NCBI RefSeq assembly: GCF_014237865.1
Contig: NZ_JACJUU010000011.1
Coordinates: forward strand, 1 to 64,000
Direction: 5' to 3'
DNA from: Pusillimonas minor
GTDB taxonomy: Bacteria; Pseudomonadota; Gammaproteobacteria; Burkholderiales; Burkholderiaceae_B
DNA length: 64,000 bases
In this document: in pieces, positions 1 to 8,371 of the stretch
Layout: the number at the start of each line of letters is the position of its first letter
Numbering within the stretch: the first letter of the stretch is position 1
The notes under the pieces: generated by a model
What the model saw: the letters and a program-made list of their open reading frames with translations, nothing else
Database searches by the model: none
What the model was told of the DNA's origin: nothing
Made by a program: the position numbers and the translations under genes

Positions 1-73
1 CGAACAGGACCGTGAAACACCTCTGCGCCGATGATAGTTGATTAACGTCTGTGAAAGTAGGTCATCGTCAGGC
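1..73 (+). rRNA. rrf: 5S ribosomal RNA, 3' part only
   Basis: The first 73 bases match the 3' portion of a proteobacterial 5S rRNA: the segment with GTGAAAC, then GCGCCGATGATAG, a short variable arm, and the closing GTAGGTCATCGTCAGGC. The 5' part lies before the window, so a complete rRNA operon (16S-23S-5S) probably sits just upstream. A strong intrinsic terminator follows about 13 bases later, as expected for the end of an rRNA operon. The 3' boundary is estimated to within a few bases because the 5' strand of the closing stem is not visible. Confidence 0.86.
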
Positions 74-85
74 TTTTATTCCAAA

Positions 86-119
86 ACGCCCCGCAATAAC
101 TTTGCGGGGCGTTTTTCTT
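86..119 (+). terminator. Rho-independent terminator after 5S rRNA
   Basis: An 11-base-pair stem (arms 86-96 and 102-112, G+C-rich core CGCCCCGC/GCGGGGCG) closes a five-base loop and runs into TTTTTCTTT. It follows the 5S gene directly and ends the rRNA operon. The remaining bases to 241 hold no gene or convincing site that I can see. Confidence 0.9.
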
Positions 120-241
120 TGGGCAATGCATTAACGCGCCTTGACCTTACATCTTTGAGCACACGGCCCGGCCTTAACTTAGCGCAGAGAAAGAGAGGCA
201 CGATACATTCGCACCACCTGATTCCCTATTAATATGCCGCT

Positions 242-1180
242 ATGTCGCTGAATCGATCCGGATCTCGCTCTGTGGTTAGTGCTGTGGCGCCGCTGCCAGT
301 GCGCGACGGTATCGCGCCCAGTCGGGTTCATCTGCCCAACGGCAACTGGGCCACCGTTTACGACTTCCTTGTTCAGCGGTTCAGGTTTACTGCACCCTCC
401 GTCATTTACGAGCGTCTTGTGCGTGGCGAGATCGTCAACGCCGAAGGCGTGCCGATCACGCCCCAGACGCCTTACGCACCACATCAGTGGCTCTGGTACT
501 ACCGCGAAGTCCCTGACGAGCCGGAGGTGCCTTTCGAAATCGATATTTTGTATCGGGACGCTCAATTGCTTGTGATAGATAAGCCGCATTTTCTGGCGAG
601 CATCCCGGGCGGACGCTACTTGAAAGAAACGGCCCTGACCCGATTACGCGAAAGCCTGAGCCTGCCCGACCTGAGTCCAATACACCGGCTTGACCGTGAA
701 ACTGCGGGTGTGATGATGTTTACTGTAGAACCATCGTGCCGTGGCGCGTACCAAAGCTTGTTTCAAAGCCGCGACGTCGCAAAAGTGTATGAAGCCGTCG
801 CACCGCTGAATCCTGCATTAACGTTTCCGCTACGTCGCGAAACACGGCTGGACGCAAAAGCCACGCATTTCACCATGCAGGAGGTCGATGGCCAGCCGAA
901 CAGCAGCACGCTTGTGGAGCTGATTCGTCCTGCAGGTACCCACGGGCTTTATCGCTTGACACCGCATACCGGCCGCAAGCATCAGTTGCGTGTTCATATG
1001 AGCAGTCTGGGTATCCCCATATGCAACGATCTGTTCTATCCGGAGTTACAGCCATCGTCGATGTTTGATGACTTCTCCAGGCCACTGCAGTTGCTGGCCC
1101 GACAGGTCTCTTTTTGCGATCCGTACACCGGCAAGACACGTACGTTCACCAGCAGCAGGGTGCTGGCCATGGCCAGTTAG
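242..1180 (+). CDS. RluA-family RNA pseudouridine synthase
   Basis: Isomerises uridine to pseudouridine in RNA; the substrate (23S rRNA or tRNA) cannot be told from the sequence. The 312-residue protein has the RluA catalytic signature HRLDRETAG with the catalytic aspartate at about residue 151, preceded by the LLVIDKPHFLASIPGG strand-turn (about 109-124) and followed by the HTGRKHQLRVH segment near 240. The first 90 residues resemble a weak S4-like RNA-binding segment, less canonical than in RluC/RluD. It is the first gene after the rRNA operon terminator, on the same strand, and is followed by an 80-base gap before cysH, so it is probably transcribed alone. ATG at 242 is chosen; another ATG lies 9 bases upstream in the same frame. 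Confidence 0.85.
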   Translation: MSLNRSGSRSVVSAVAPLPVRDGIAPSRVHLPNGNWATVYDFLVQRFRFTAPSVIYERLVRGEIVNAEGVPITPQTPYAPHQWLWYYREVPDEPEVPFEIDILYRDAQLLVIDKPHFLASIPGGRYLKETALTRLRESLSLPDLSPIHRLDRETAGVMMFTVEPSCRGAYQSLFQSRDVAKVYEAVAPLNPALTFPLRRETRLDAKATHFTMQEVDGQPNSSTLVELIRPAGTHGLYRLTPHTGRKHQLRVHMSSLGIPICNDLFYPELQPSSMFDDFSRPLQLLARQVSFCDPYTGKTRTFTSSRVLAMAS

Positions 1181-1269
1181 GCTGGTTATATGCACTTAAC
1201 GATTTCGTAGTTCCGTTCGATGCTGTGCGCGGGCACACTAACCCTGTTCTTATCTAACAGGTGTTTTTT

Positions 1270-2043
1270 GTGTCGACGATCGAATCGCTTACCTTGGCCG
1301 CAACGGCCATGCCTCCTGAGCTGGATGCACAATGGCGTGAGCTTCAGGCCCGTCTGGCCTTGATTGCGGCGCGTCACCCCGATGCCGTCTTTGCAACCTC
1401 GTTGGCGCCGTCCGACATGTTGCTGACATACGCCATTGCTCAGTCTGCGTTGCCCATACAAGTCTTTACCCTTGATACCGGTCGCCTGCATAAAGAGACG
1501 CTGGCGTTGCTCGACGAAACACGCCGCCGGTTGAGTATCGACATAACCGTTTGTCGTCCCGACGCGCATGCGGTACGGGAATTCACGGCAACACATGGCT
1601 TGTTCCCGTTTTACGAATCGGTAGCACTGCGCAAGGCATGCTGCAACTTGCGTAAGGTCGACCCATTGAAGGCCATGTTGCAGGGTCGTTCAGCATGGCT
1701 GACGGGCCAAACGCGTGATCAGTCGATCACCCGGACGCAACTGCCTGAGCAGGAGCACGACACGACATTTGGGCTTCAAAAGTACAACCCGGTTGCAGCC
1801 TGGCGCGATGAAGAAATCTGGGCAGTTATTCGCGCCTTGAATATTCCGTATAACGCCTTGCACGACCAGGGCTATCCGTCGATAGGCTGCGAGCCTTGTA
1901 CGCGGGCCATCAAGCCAGGCGAGGACGTTCGTGCCGGCCGCTGGTGGTGGGAAAACAGCGATTCGAAGGAATGCGGCCTGCACGAACACAATTTGAATTA
2001 CGTAGCGACAAGTAAAAGCACAAGCACAAAGGAAGTCTCATGA
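1270..2043 (+). CDS. cysH: Assimilatory adenylyl-sulfate (APS) reductase CysH
   Basis: Reduces activated sulfate to sulfite using thioredoxin or glutaredoxin, in cysteine biosynthesis. The protein is about 257 residues. Two cysteine pairs (CC near 124-125 and CxxC at 207-210) are the [4Fe-4S] ligands that mark the APS-reducing type rather than the PAPS-only type; the C-terminal catalytic KECGLH is at about 233-238. Start GTG at 1270 is preferred because AGGTG lies 7 bases upstream; an in-frame GTG at 1261 is the alternative. The stop overlaps the start of cysD by four bases (ATGA), giving a cysHDN operon. Absence of a cysC kinase domain here agrees with APS as substrate. Confidence 0.93.
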   Translation: MSTIESLTLAATAMPPELDAQWRELQARLALIAARHPDAVFATSLAPSDMLLTYAIAQSALPIQVFTLDTGRLHKETLALLDETRRRLSIDITVCRPDAHAVREFTATHGLFPFYESVALRKACCNLRKVDPLKAMLQGRSAWLTGQTRDQSITRTQLPEQEHDTTFGLQKYNPVAAWRDEEIWAVIRALNIPYNALHDQGYPSIGCEPCTRAIKPGEDVRAGRWWWENSDSKECGLHEHNLNYVATSKSTSTKEVS

Positions 2044-2948
2044 GTCACCCCGCAGATCGTACCCATCTTGACTGGCTCGAGTCCGAGGCCATATTCATTA
2101 TGCGCGAGGTGGCCGCCGAGTGCGAACGCCCGGTGCTGCTGTTCTCGGGGGGCAAAGACTCGGTGGTCTTGCTGCGCCTGGCCGAGAAGGCCTTCCGGCC
2201 CGGCAAGTTTCCTTTCCCGCTCATGCATATCGACACAGGCCATAACTTCGACGAAGTGATCGAGTTTCGTGACCAGCGCGCTGCAGAACTTGGGGAAACC
2301 TTGATTGTCCGTTCGGTTGAAGACTCGATTCGTCGCGGCAGCGTCGTGCTGCGCTCTGAGAATGACTCACGCAACGCCGCTCAGGCGACCACATTGCTGG
2401 AGGCCATTGACGAGTTTGGTTTTGATGCGTGTATAGGCGGGGCCCGTCGGGATGAGGAAAAGGCACGCGCAAAAGAGCGGGTGTTTTCGTTCAGGGATGC
2501 CTTTGGCCAATGGGACCCCAAAGCGCAGCGTCCTGAGCTCTGGAACTTGTACAACACCCGGGTGGCCAAGGGTGAAAACATGCGGGTGTTTCCTATCTCG
2601 AACTGGACCGAGCTGGATGTCTGGCAATACATTGCCCGCGAAAACCTCGCCTTGCCCCCCATTTACTACGCGCATGACCGCAGCGTCATCAAACGTAATG
2701 GTTTGCTTGTACCCGTCACTCCGCTCACACCGCCTCGCGAAGGTGAAGCCGCCGAAACCGTGCGCGTGCGGTTCCGTACCGTGGGCGATATTTCCTGCAC
2801 CTGCCCAGTGGCTTCAGACGCCTCGACACCCGAGGCGATTATTGCCGAAACGGCGCTGACCACAATTACTGAACGCGGCGCGACTCGTATGGACGATCAA
2901 ACGTCTGAGGCGTCGATGGAACAAAGAAAAAAACAGGGGTATTTCTGA
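2040..2948 (+). CDS. cysD: Sulfate adenylyltransferase subunit 2 (ATP sulfurylase small subunit)
   Basis: With CysN it forms APS from sulfate and ATP, the first step of sulfate assimilation in the cytoplasm. The 302 residues match the family length. The PP-loop SGGKDS at 36-41 binds ATP pyrophosphate, and the HIDTGHNFDEVIEFRD segment and the C-terminal KKQGYF tail are typical of CysD. It overlaps cysH by ATGA and cysN by one base (TGATG), so translation is probably coupled along the operon. Confidence 0.96.
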   Translation: MSHPADRTHLDWLESEAIFIMREVAAECERPVLLFSGGKDSVVLLRLAEKAFRPGKFPFPLMHIDTGHNFDEVIEFRDQRAAELGETLIVRSVEDSIRRGSVVLRSENDSRNAAQATTLLEAIDEFGFDACIGGARRDEEKARAKERVFSFRDAFGQWDPKAQRPELWNLYNTRVAKGENMRVFPISNWTELDVWQYIARENLALPPIYYAHDRSVIKRNGLLVPVTPLTPPREGEAAETVRVRFRTVGDISCTCPVASDASTPEAIIAETALTTITERGATRMDDQTSEASMEQRKKQGYF

Positions 2949-4246
2949 TGAATGCATTGGTTGAACAACCTTTTACGCAAACCGAGACCAGTGTGCTGCG
3001 CTTCATTACGGCAGGCTCGGTAGATGACGGCAAGTCGACCCTGATTGGGCGGTTGCTGTTTGATAGCAAGGGCGTATTTGCCGACCAGCTCGATGCCATT
3101 GCCCGGTCGAAATACAAGCGAACCGAAGCCAATGAGCTGGACCTGTCTTTGCTGACAGACGGCCTTGAGGCAGAGCGTGAACAGGGGATTACGATTGACG
3201 TAGCGTACCGCTACTTTGCAACGCCATTACGAAAATTTATTGTTGCCGACGCGCCCGGCCACGAGCAGTACACGCGCAATATGGTTACTGGTGCGTCAAC
3301 GGCCCAGGCCGCTATTATCTTGATTGACGCGACCCGTGTGAACGATGGCGAACTGCTGGTGCAAACCAAGCGCCATAGCGCGTTGGCCGCTTTGTTGGGT
3401 ATCAAGCATATCGTGGTGGCCGTCAATAAAATGGATCTGACGGGCTGGGATCAGGCTGTATTTGAGCGCATTCGCGATTCATATGGCGCGCTTGCTGCCC
3501 AATTAGGCATTGCCAAGTTTCATATCCTGCCGGTGTCGGCGTTAAAGGGTGATAACGTCGTCAAAGCGTCGGCGTTTACCCCTTGGTACGAGGGGCCGCC
3601 GTTGCTGACTTTACTCGAGCAATTGCCGCTTGAGGCGCCTGTCGCCGATAGCGCGACTCGACTTTATGTGCAATGGGTGATTCGTCATGGGGGCAGCTCG
3701 ATCAACGATTTTCGGGGCTATGCCGGGCAGGTGTCCAGCGGCCAATTGTCCGTTGCTACACAGGTCAAGGTATTGCCATCTGGGGCTACGGCTCATATTG
3801 CCCGGCTATACCGCGGTGGGGAGCCTGTGGAGCATGCCGTGGCGGGTGATAGCGTCGTTGTCGAACTGGACCAGGATATCGATGTTTCTCGGGGCGATGT
3901 CTTTGTGACGGGACAGCACCCCGTACATGTCGACAAGACGTTTGATGCCGAGCTGTGCTGGCTGGATCAGCAGCCGCTCAGTCAGGCCCGCACGTACTGG
4001 CTTAAGCTGGGCACACGCCTGACGCAGGTCAAGCTGAAAGCTGTTCATTCCCGGCGCGATATTCATACACTTGGCGAGGCTCAGGTCGAACAACAGGCCT
4101 TGCAGATGAACGATATTGGCAAGGTGACGTTGACGGCTCGAGATGCGCTGGTGCTTGATCGCTATCGTGACTTGCCCGGTACGGGCGCGTTCATTCTGAT
4201 CGATGCCGCCACCCATCAAACCGCAGCCGCAGGGATGATCCAGTAG
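2948..4246 (+). CDS. cysN: Sulfate adenylyltransferase subunit 1 (GTPase subunit)
   Basis: GTPase subunit that drives APS synthesis by CysD. The 432-residue protein is related to elongation factor Tu: G1 loop GSVDDGKST at 23-31, G3 DAPGHEQY at 101-108, G4 NKMD at 160-163, then two beta-barrel domains. Its length is that of a free CysN, with no C-terminal APS kinase (CysC) fusion. Last gene of the cysHDN operon; the next gene begins 43 bases downstream with its own TACAAT-like -10 at 4254-4259. Confidence 0.96.
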   Translation: MNALVEQPFTQTETSVLRFITAGSVDDGKSTLIGRLLFDSKGVFADQLDAIARSKYKRTEANELDLSLLTDGLEAEREQGITIDVAYRYFATPLRKFIVADAPGHEQYTRNMVTGASTAQAAIILIDATRVNDGELLVQTKRHSALAALLGIKHIVVAVNKMDLTGWDQAVFERIRDSYGALAAQLGIAKFHILPVSALKGDNVVKASAFTPWYEGPPLLTLLEQLPLEAPVADSATRLYVQWVIRHGGSSINDFRGYAGQVSSGQLSVATQVKVLPSGATAHIARLYRGGEPVEHAVAGDSVVVELDQDIDVSRGDVFVTGQHPVHVDKTFDAELCWLDQQPLSQARTYWLKLGTRLTQVKLKAVHSRRDIHTLGEAQVEQQALQMNDIGKVTLTARDALVLDRYRDLPGTGAFILIDAATHQTAAAGMIQ

Positions 4247-4289
4247 CTTGCACTACAATCGAAACCCTCTGATGTAACCGGGTTTCGAT

Positions 4290-4991
4290 ATGTCTGATTC
4301 AATGAAACAGCGGCTCGATGCTATCCGTATGCGCATGGCCCAGGTCTGCGCACGTGTCGGCCGCGACGCCGCCGATGTGCATTTGTTGGCGGTCAGCAAA
4401 ACGTTCGACGCCAATGCCATCCGCGAAGCGGCCGCGTTGGGTTTGAATGCCTTTGGTGAAAGCCGTTTGCAAGAACTGCGCGACAAACTGCCGCAGCTGG
4501 CCGACCTTGACCTGCGCTGGGTGCTGATAGGCCATTTACAAACGAACAAGGCAAAAGACGCGGCGCGCTGGGTTCACGAAGTCCAGTCGCTCGATCGTCT
4601 GGCACTGGCCGAAGTGCTGCATCGTCGGTTGCAAGACGAGGGGCGCAGCATCGACGTGCTGGTCCAGGTTAAAACCTCGCCAGAACCGTCCAAATTCGGG
4701 CTCGATCCTGCCGATCTGCCCGACTTTCTTGATGCCCTCAAGGGGTTCCCTGCACTCCGGGTTAAAGGGCTAATGACGTTGGCCATCAATGCTGACGACG
4801 AGCAGGCCGTACGTGGATGTTTTCGCCGCTTGCGTCAGTTGCGCGACGAGGCGCAGGCGGCGGGGCATGATGACGTCAGGCGCTTGTCGATGGGGATGAC
4901 GGGCGATTTCGAGTGGGCCATTGAAGAGGGCGCGACCGATATCCGTATCGGGTCGGCCTTGTTTGGTGTGCGCGACTACGCGCCGCATTGA
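4290..4991 (+). CDS. yggS: YggS/PLPBP family pyridoxal-phosphate homeostasis protein
   Basis: A single-domain PLP-binding protein (alanine-racemase-like TIM barrel) involved in vitamin B6 and amino-acid homeostasis; no catalytic reaction is established for the family. The 233-residue length is usual. The PLP lysine is K37 in LLAVSKTF, with the family signatures GESRLQEL, WVLIGHLQTNK, and the phosphate-binding SMGMTGDFEWAIEEG near the C-terminus. In many betaproteobacteria this gene sits next to proC or pilT; neither is present here, and it follows cysN instead. Confidence 0.93.
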   Translation: MSDSMKQRLDAIRMRMAQVCARVGRDAADVHLLAVSKTFDANAIREAAALGLNAFGESRLQELRDKLPQLADLDLRWVLIGHLQTNKAKDAARWVHEVQSLDRLALAEVLHRRLQDEGRSIDVLVQVKTSPEPSKFGLDPADLPDFLDALKGFPALRVKGLMTLAINADDEQAVRGCFRRLRQLRDEAQAAGHDDVRRLSMGMTGDFEWAIEEGATDIRIGSALFGVRDYAPH

Positions 4992-5011
4992 ATCCACACA
5001 GGAAACTTACT

Positions 5012-6028
5012 ATGAAGCTCTGGAAATTATGGCTGGCCGGTTTGTGGCTGGGTTTGGCTGGCGGGGTAGCGCAGGCGCAAACACTCGATGTCGTCAAGCA
5101 GCGTGGTTACCTGCAGTGTGGCGTTACCACCGGTTTTGCCGGGTTCTCTGCCCCCGACGACAAAGGGCATTGGCGCGGTCTCGATATCGACCTGTGTCGC
5201 GCCGTTGCCGCCGCTGTTTTAGGCGATGCCGAAAAATACAAGGCGGTACCGCTTAACGCCCAGCAGCGTTTTACGGCTTTGCAATCTGGTGAAATCGATG
5301 TGCTGGCACGCAATACGTCGGTAACGCAGCAGCGCGACACGGCGCTGGGTGTGATTCATGCCGGTATCAATTTTTACGATGGCCAGGGCTTTCTGATGTT
5401 GAAGGCGCTGGGCGTTAAAAGCGCTAAAGGGCTTGATGGCGCAACCATTTGCCTGCAGACGGGCACGTCGAATGAAAACACGCTGGCCGATTGGGCGCGC
5501 GCCAATAACATCCGGTACAAGCCGGTGGTCATCGAGCAATACAACGAGGCTGTCAGTGCGTTTGCGGCGGGGCGTTGCGATGTGTTTTCAACAGACGCGT
5601 CTGGGCTGGCGGCGATTCGGGCTTCGCGTTTAGGTAATCCCGACGACTACATTGTTTTGCCCGAGCTCATTTCCAAAGAGCCCTTGGGGCCGTTTGTCAG
5701 GCAGGGCGATGACGCCTGGCTGAACATTGTGAAATGGTCGTTGATGGCGATGCTTCTGGCTGAAGAGCTGGGGGTCGATTCGGGCAATGTGGATACCCAC
5801 GCGCAACAGTCTACGCCCGCTATACAGCGCCTTCTGGGCGGCTCGGGTAATGCCGGCGAAAACCTCGGGCTTGACGCGCGTTGGGCCTACCAGATCATTA
5901 AGCAGGTTGGCAATTACGCTGAAAGCTTTGAACGCAATGTTGGGCAGGGCAGCCCCCTGAAAATTGAGCGGGGGTTGAATGCCTTGTGGAGCCAGGGTGG
6001 GTTGATGTACCCGTTGCCCATTCGGTAG
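5012..6028 (+). CDS. aapJ: General L-amino-acid ABC transporter periplasmic binding protein (AapJ/BztA type)
   Basis: Periplasmic solute-binding protein of the family-3 amino-acid ABC transporters. The 338-residue protein has a signal peptide of about 22 residues ending in AQA, then VVKQRGYLQCGV, a long SBP_bac_3 domain, and the AapJ-type ending GLMYPLPIR. ATG at 5012 is chosen because AGGAAA lies about 8 bases upstream and the signal peptide starts there; an in-frame ATG at 4988 would give an unsuitable N-terminus overlapping yggS. No permease or ATPase gene (aapQMP) follows, so it is an orphan binding protein in this window. Confidence 0.88.
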   Translation: MKLWKLWLAGLWLGLAGGVAQAQTLDVVKQRGYLQCGVTTGFAGFSAPDDKGHWRGLDIDLCRAVAAAVLGDAEKYKAVPLNAQQRFTALQSGEIDVLARNTSVTQQRDTALGVIHAGINFYDGQGFLMLKALGVKSAKGLDGATICLQTGTSNENTLADWARANNIRYKPVVIEQYNEAVSAFAAGRCDVFSTDASGLAAIRASRLGNPDDYIVLPELISKEPLGPFVRQGDDAWLNIVKWSLMAMLLAEELGVDSGNVDTHAQQSTPAIQRLLGGSGNAGENLGLDARWAYQIIKQVGNYAESFERNVGQGSPLKIERGLNALWSQGGLMYPLPIR

Positions 6029-6060
6029 TAAACCGCGCGCTACATACCGGCAAACCCGTT

Positions 6061-6531
6061 TTAACGCCGGCGGTAAACCAAAGAAATCTGGGCAAAGGCG
6101 GTTTGCAGTTCGCGGGTGCCGCCCTGAAACACAACCGGCCGGCCCTTGCTGACAAAGCAAATCAGTTTTTTGGATGAAATCAGCGGGATGAACTTGGTGA
6201 ACTGGATGTCGTCCCAGGTTATAAGACGCCGGCTAAGCCAGCTTTGCTGGATGCCCTCGGCGGTAATGCGGGTGACCGACGTGGTCATATAGCGGGCCAC
6301 AACAACCAGGGCGACATAGCAGGCGACCAGGCTGGCGGCAACGTAAGGGTTGACGTTTTGCCCATTGGGCCCGGTGGCGGTAATCACAAACTGGAAGGCA
6401 ATCAGGCCGAGCATGACCCACGCCGCGATTTTTATCCAACGTGGCCATGAGGCCCCTTCGATGGGTAGCGGGCCCAGCTTTTGCAAGAGTTCGGCGTGTT
6501 CTTCAGCAGAGGGGCGTTGACTGCGCAGCAT
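6061..6531 (-). CDS. Small membrane protein, possible PH-like domain, function unknown
   Basis: A 156-residue protein that I do not recognise by name. After a charged N-terminus (about 30 residues) there are two hydrophobic segments (about 33-51 and 63-80) separated by a short loop, then a C-terminal cytoplasmic part with VTRITAEGIQQSWLSRRLITWDDIQF. The pattern of two helices followed by a beta-rich TITxEGI/ITWDDI segment resembles bacterial PH-domain proteins of the YdbS/DUF304 type, but this is only a resemblance. It lies downstream of dprA on the same strand with a 27-base gap and is convergent with aapJ. Confidence 0.7.
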   Translation of the reverse strand: MLRSQRPSAEEHAELLQKLGPLPIEGASWPRWIKIAAWVMLGLIAFQFVITATGPNGQNVNPYVAASLVACYVALVVVARYMTTSVTRITAEGIQQSWLSRRLITWDDIQFTKFIPLISSKKLICFVSKGRPVVFQGGTRELQTAFAQISLVYRRR

Positions 6532-6558
6532 AAGTATTCAGTAGTTAGCGTTAAGAAG

Positions 6559-7731
6559 TTAAGGGGTGTGGCCTGCTGTTCTTTGCAGGCGGCCGTCGGG
6601 TAGCCGGGCCACCAGGTTATCAAGTTCAAGCAGGGTTAAGCGGCTGTTAAGCAGGGTAATGTCTAACCCGGTGCGCTGCAAGAGCGTATCAATATCAATG
6701 GGGTCAAAACCCATGGCCTGCAATATAGGCTCAAGCTCGCTGTGGCCGGTGGCGCCCGATGCGGCAGGGGTGGCACTGCGCGTTTTGGTTGACGTACCGG
6801 TGAACCGCAATGGGGGGGCCACGCCGGGCAAAACACCCGATAGCTCTTCCACGATATCTTGCCCCGACTCGACCAGTTTTGCCCCTTGCCTGATGAGTTG
6901 ATGACAACCTTTGGACAACGGCGAGTGAATGGAGCCCGGGATGGCGAATATCTCGCGACCCATGTCGCCAGCCTGGCGCGCGGTAATCAGCGAGCCGCTT
7001 TGCAAGGCGGCTTCTACGACCAGTACCCCCCGGCTCAAGCCCGCAACAATCCGGTTTCGTTTTGGAAACTGGTAGGGCATGGCGCGTTGACCCATGGGGA
7101 ATTCCGAAATCAGCGTGCCGTTTTCAACAATTTTGTGGGCCAGCGCCCGGTTGCGGGCAGGGTAGACGATATCAATGCCCGTTCCCATGACGGCCAGGGT
7201 GCCGCCACCGTCGGGGCCGGCGTCCAGGGCCCCCTGGTGCGCGGCGGCGTCGATGCCCGACGCCAGGCCACTGACAACACACCACCCGCGTTCGGCCAAA
7301 TGGCGAGCAAACGCCTTGGCGTTTTCAAGGCCGCCCGGGGTGGCGCTGCGTGCGCCCACAATGGCAATGCTTTGGCGGTTCAGGGTGCCTAGCTGCCCAT
7401 TCACATAAATGGCCAGGGGCGGGTCATGGATTTCAAGCAAACTGGCCGGGTAGTCGGGGTCGGCCAGCGTTAAAAGATGATGGCTGGGGTGCTCTAGCCA
7501 GCGCTGCGTTTGCAAGATGGCCTGGGCAATGTCTGTGGATGGCGGTTGCGCAAGCTGTAGCGCGAGGTTCTGTGGCAGAAACTTCATGAGTTGCGCCACT
7601 GATTGCGCAAAAATGGCTTGCGGCAGGCCGACGGCCGCCAGCAGGTTGCGAGCCTGTGCAGGCCCCAAACCAGGCTCAAGCGTCAGGCGCACCCAGGCCG
7701 CCAATTCGTCGTGATCAAGAGATACAGGCAT
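6559..7731 (-). CDS. dprA: DNA-processing protein DprA
   Basis: Loads RecA onto incoming single-stranded DNA during natural transformation. The 390-residue protein has an N-terminal helix-hairpin region, a Rossmann-like domain with GARSAT (126-131), SGLASGID (154-161), FPKRNRIVAGLS (222-233) and SGSLITA (245-251), and a C-terminal winged-helix domain (about 320-385). ATG at 7731 is chosen because it gives the family N-terminus (DELAAWVRL); an upstream in-frame extension to 7869 would overlap def and is not conserved in character. Divergent from def; comF at 16794 is another competence-linked gene in this window. Confidence 0.93.
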   Translation of the reverse strand: MPVSLDHDELAAWVRLTLEPGLGPAQARNLLAAVGLPQAIFAQSVAQLMKFLPQNLALQLAQPPSTDIAQAILQTQRWLEHPSHHLLTLADPDYPASLLEIHDPPLAIYVNGQLGTLNRQSIAIVGARSATPGGLENAKAFARHLAERGWCVVSGLASGIDAAAHQGALDAGPDGGGTLAVMGTGIDIVYPARNRALAHKIVENGTLISEFPMGQRAMPYQFPKRNRIVAGLSRGVLVVEAALQSGSLITARQAGDMGREIFAIPGSIHSPLSKGCHQLIRQGAKLVESGQDIVEELSGVLPGVAPPLRFTGTSTKTRSATPAASGATGHSELEPILQAMGFDPIDIDTLLQRTGLDITLLNSRLTLLELDNLVARLPDGRLQRTAGHTP

Positions 7732-7814
7732 AGCGCAGCAGTTTGCCACAGAGTCATGGGCGGCGTGTGGCTGTATGCGACATAAACGTCTGTCGGCCTG
7801 GATCAAGGGGCGGT

Positions 7815-7823
7815 TGGTATAAT
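7815..7823 (+). promoter_or_regulatory. Extended -10 promoter element of def-fmt
   Basis: TGGTATAAT combines a perfect -10 hexamer (TATAAT, 7818-7823) with an extended TGn motif, 30 bases before the def start codon. No good -35 is seen at the usual distance, which is common for extended -10 promoters. Confidence 0.6.
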
Positions 7824-7852
7824 GGAAGGTCACCTTTTTAACTGATGATGCC

Positions 7853-8365
7853 ATGGCTTTGCTTCCCATTCTTCGCTATCCAGATCCACGCCTGCACAAG
7901 GTGGCCAAACCGGTCGAGGCGGTCGACGATCGCATCCGTCAGTTGGTGCGCGATATGGCCGAGACCATGTACGACGCGCCCGGTGTGGGGCTTGCAGCAA
8001 CGCAGGTCGATGTTCACGAGCGCATTGTTGTCATCGACGTCTCTGAAGAGGGCAACGATTTACGGGTTCTCATCAACCCCGAAATCATCGAAAAAAGCGA
8101 AGAGCGCCAGGTTTACGAAGAGGGCTGCCTTTCGGTGCCCGGTATCTACGACCGCGTCGAGCGCGCGGCGCGCATTCGTGTGCGCGCCCTGAACGAAAAG
8201 GGCGAGACCTACGAATTCGATGCCGACGGCCTGCTGGCAGTTTGCGTGCAACACGAGCTCGACCACCTCGAAGGTAAGGTTTTTGTCGAGTACCTCTCGT
8301 CGCTGAAACTGAACCGCATCAAAACCAAATTGCGCAAGCAAGAACGCGAACTCGACAAGGTATAA
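7853..8365 (+). CDS. def: Peptide deformylase
   Basis: Metalloenzyme that removes the formyl group from the N-terminal methionine of new proteins. The 170-residue protein has all three family motifs: GVGLAATQ (44-51), EEGCLSVP (89-96, metal-binding Cys) and QHELDHLEG (133-141, HExxH metal and catalytic residues). It pairs functionally with fmt, which begins 6 bases downstream; the two genes reverse each other's chemistry on the initiator methionine. Confidence 0.97.
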   Translation: MALLPILRYPDPRLHKVAKPVEAVDDRIRQLVRDMAETMYDAPGVGLAATQVDVHERIVVIDVSEEGNDLRVLINPEIIEKSEERQVYEEGCLSVPGIYDRVERAARIRVRALNEKGETYEFDADGLLAVCVQHELDHLEGKVFVEYLSSLKLNRIKTKLRKQERELDKV

Positions 8366-8371
8366 CCGGCA

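Noticed and set aside
38-232. 64-residue open frame at the window start
   Set aside because: It runs through the 5S rRNA end and its terminator hairpin.
74-241. tRNA gene following the 5S rRNA
   Set aside because: No cloverleaf, CCA end or T-loop GTTCRA pattern could be made from these bases.
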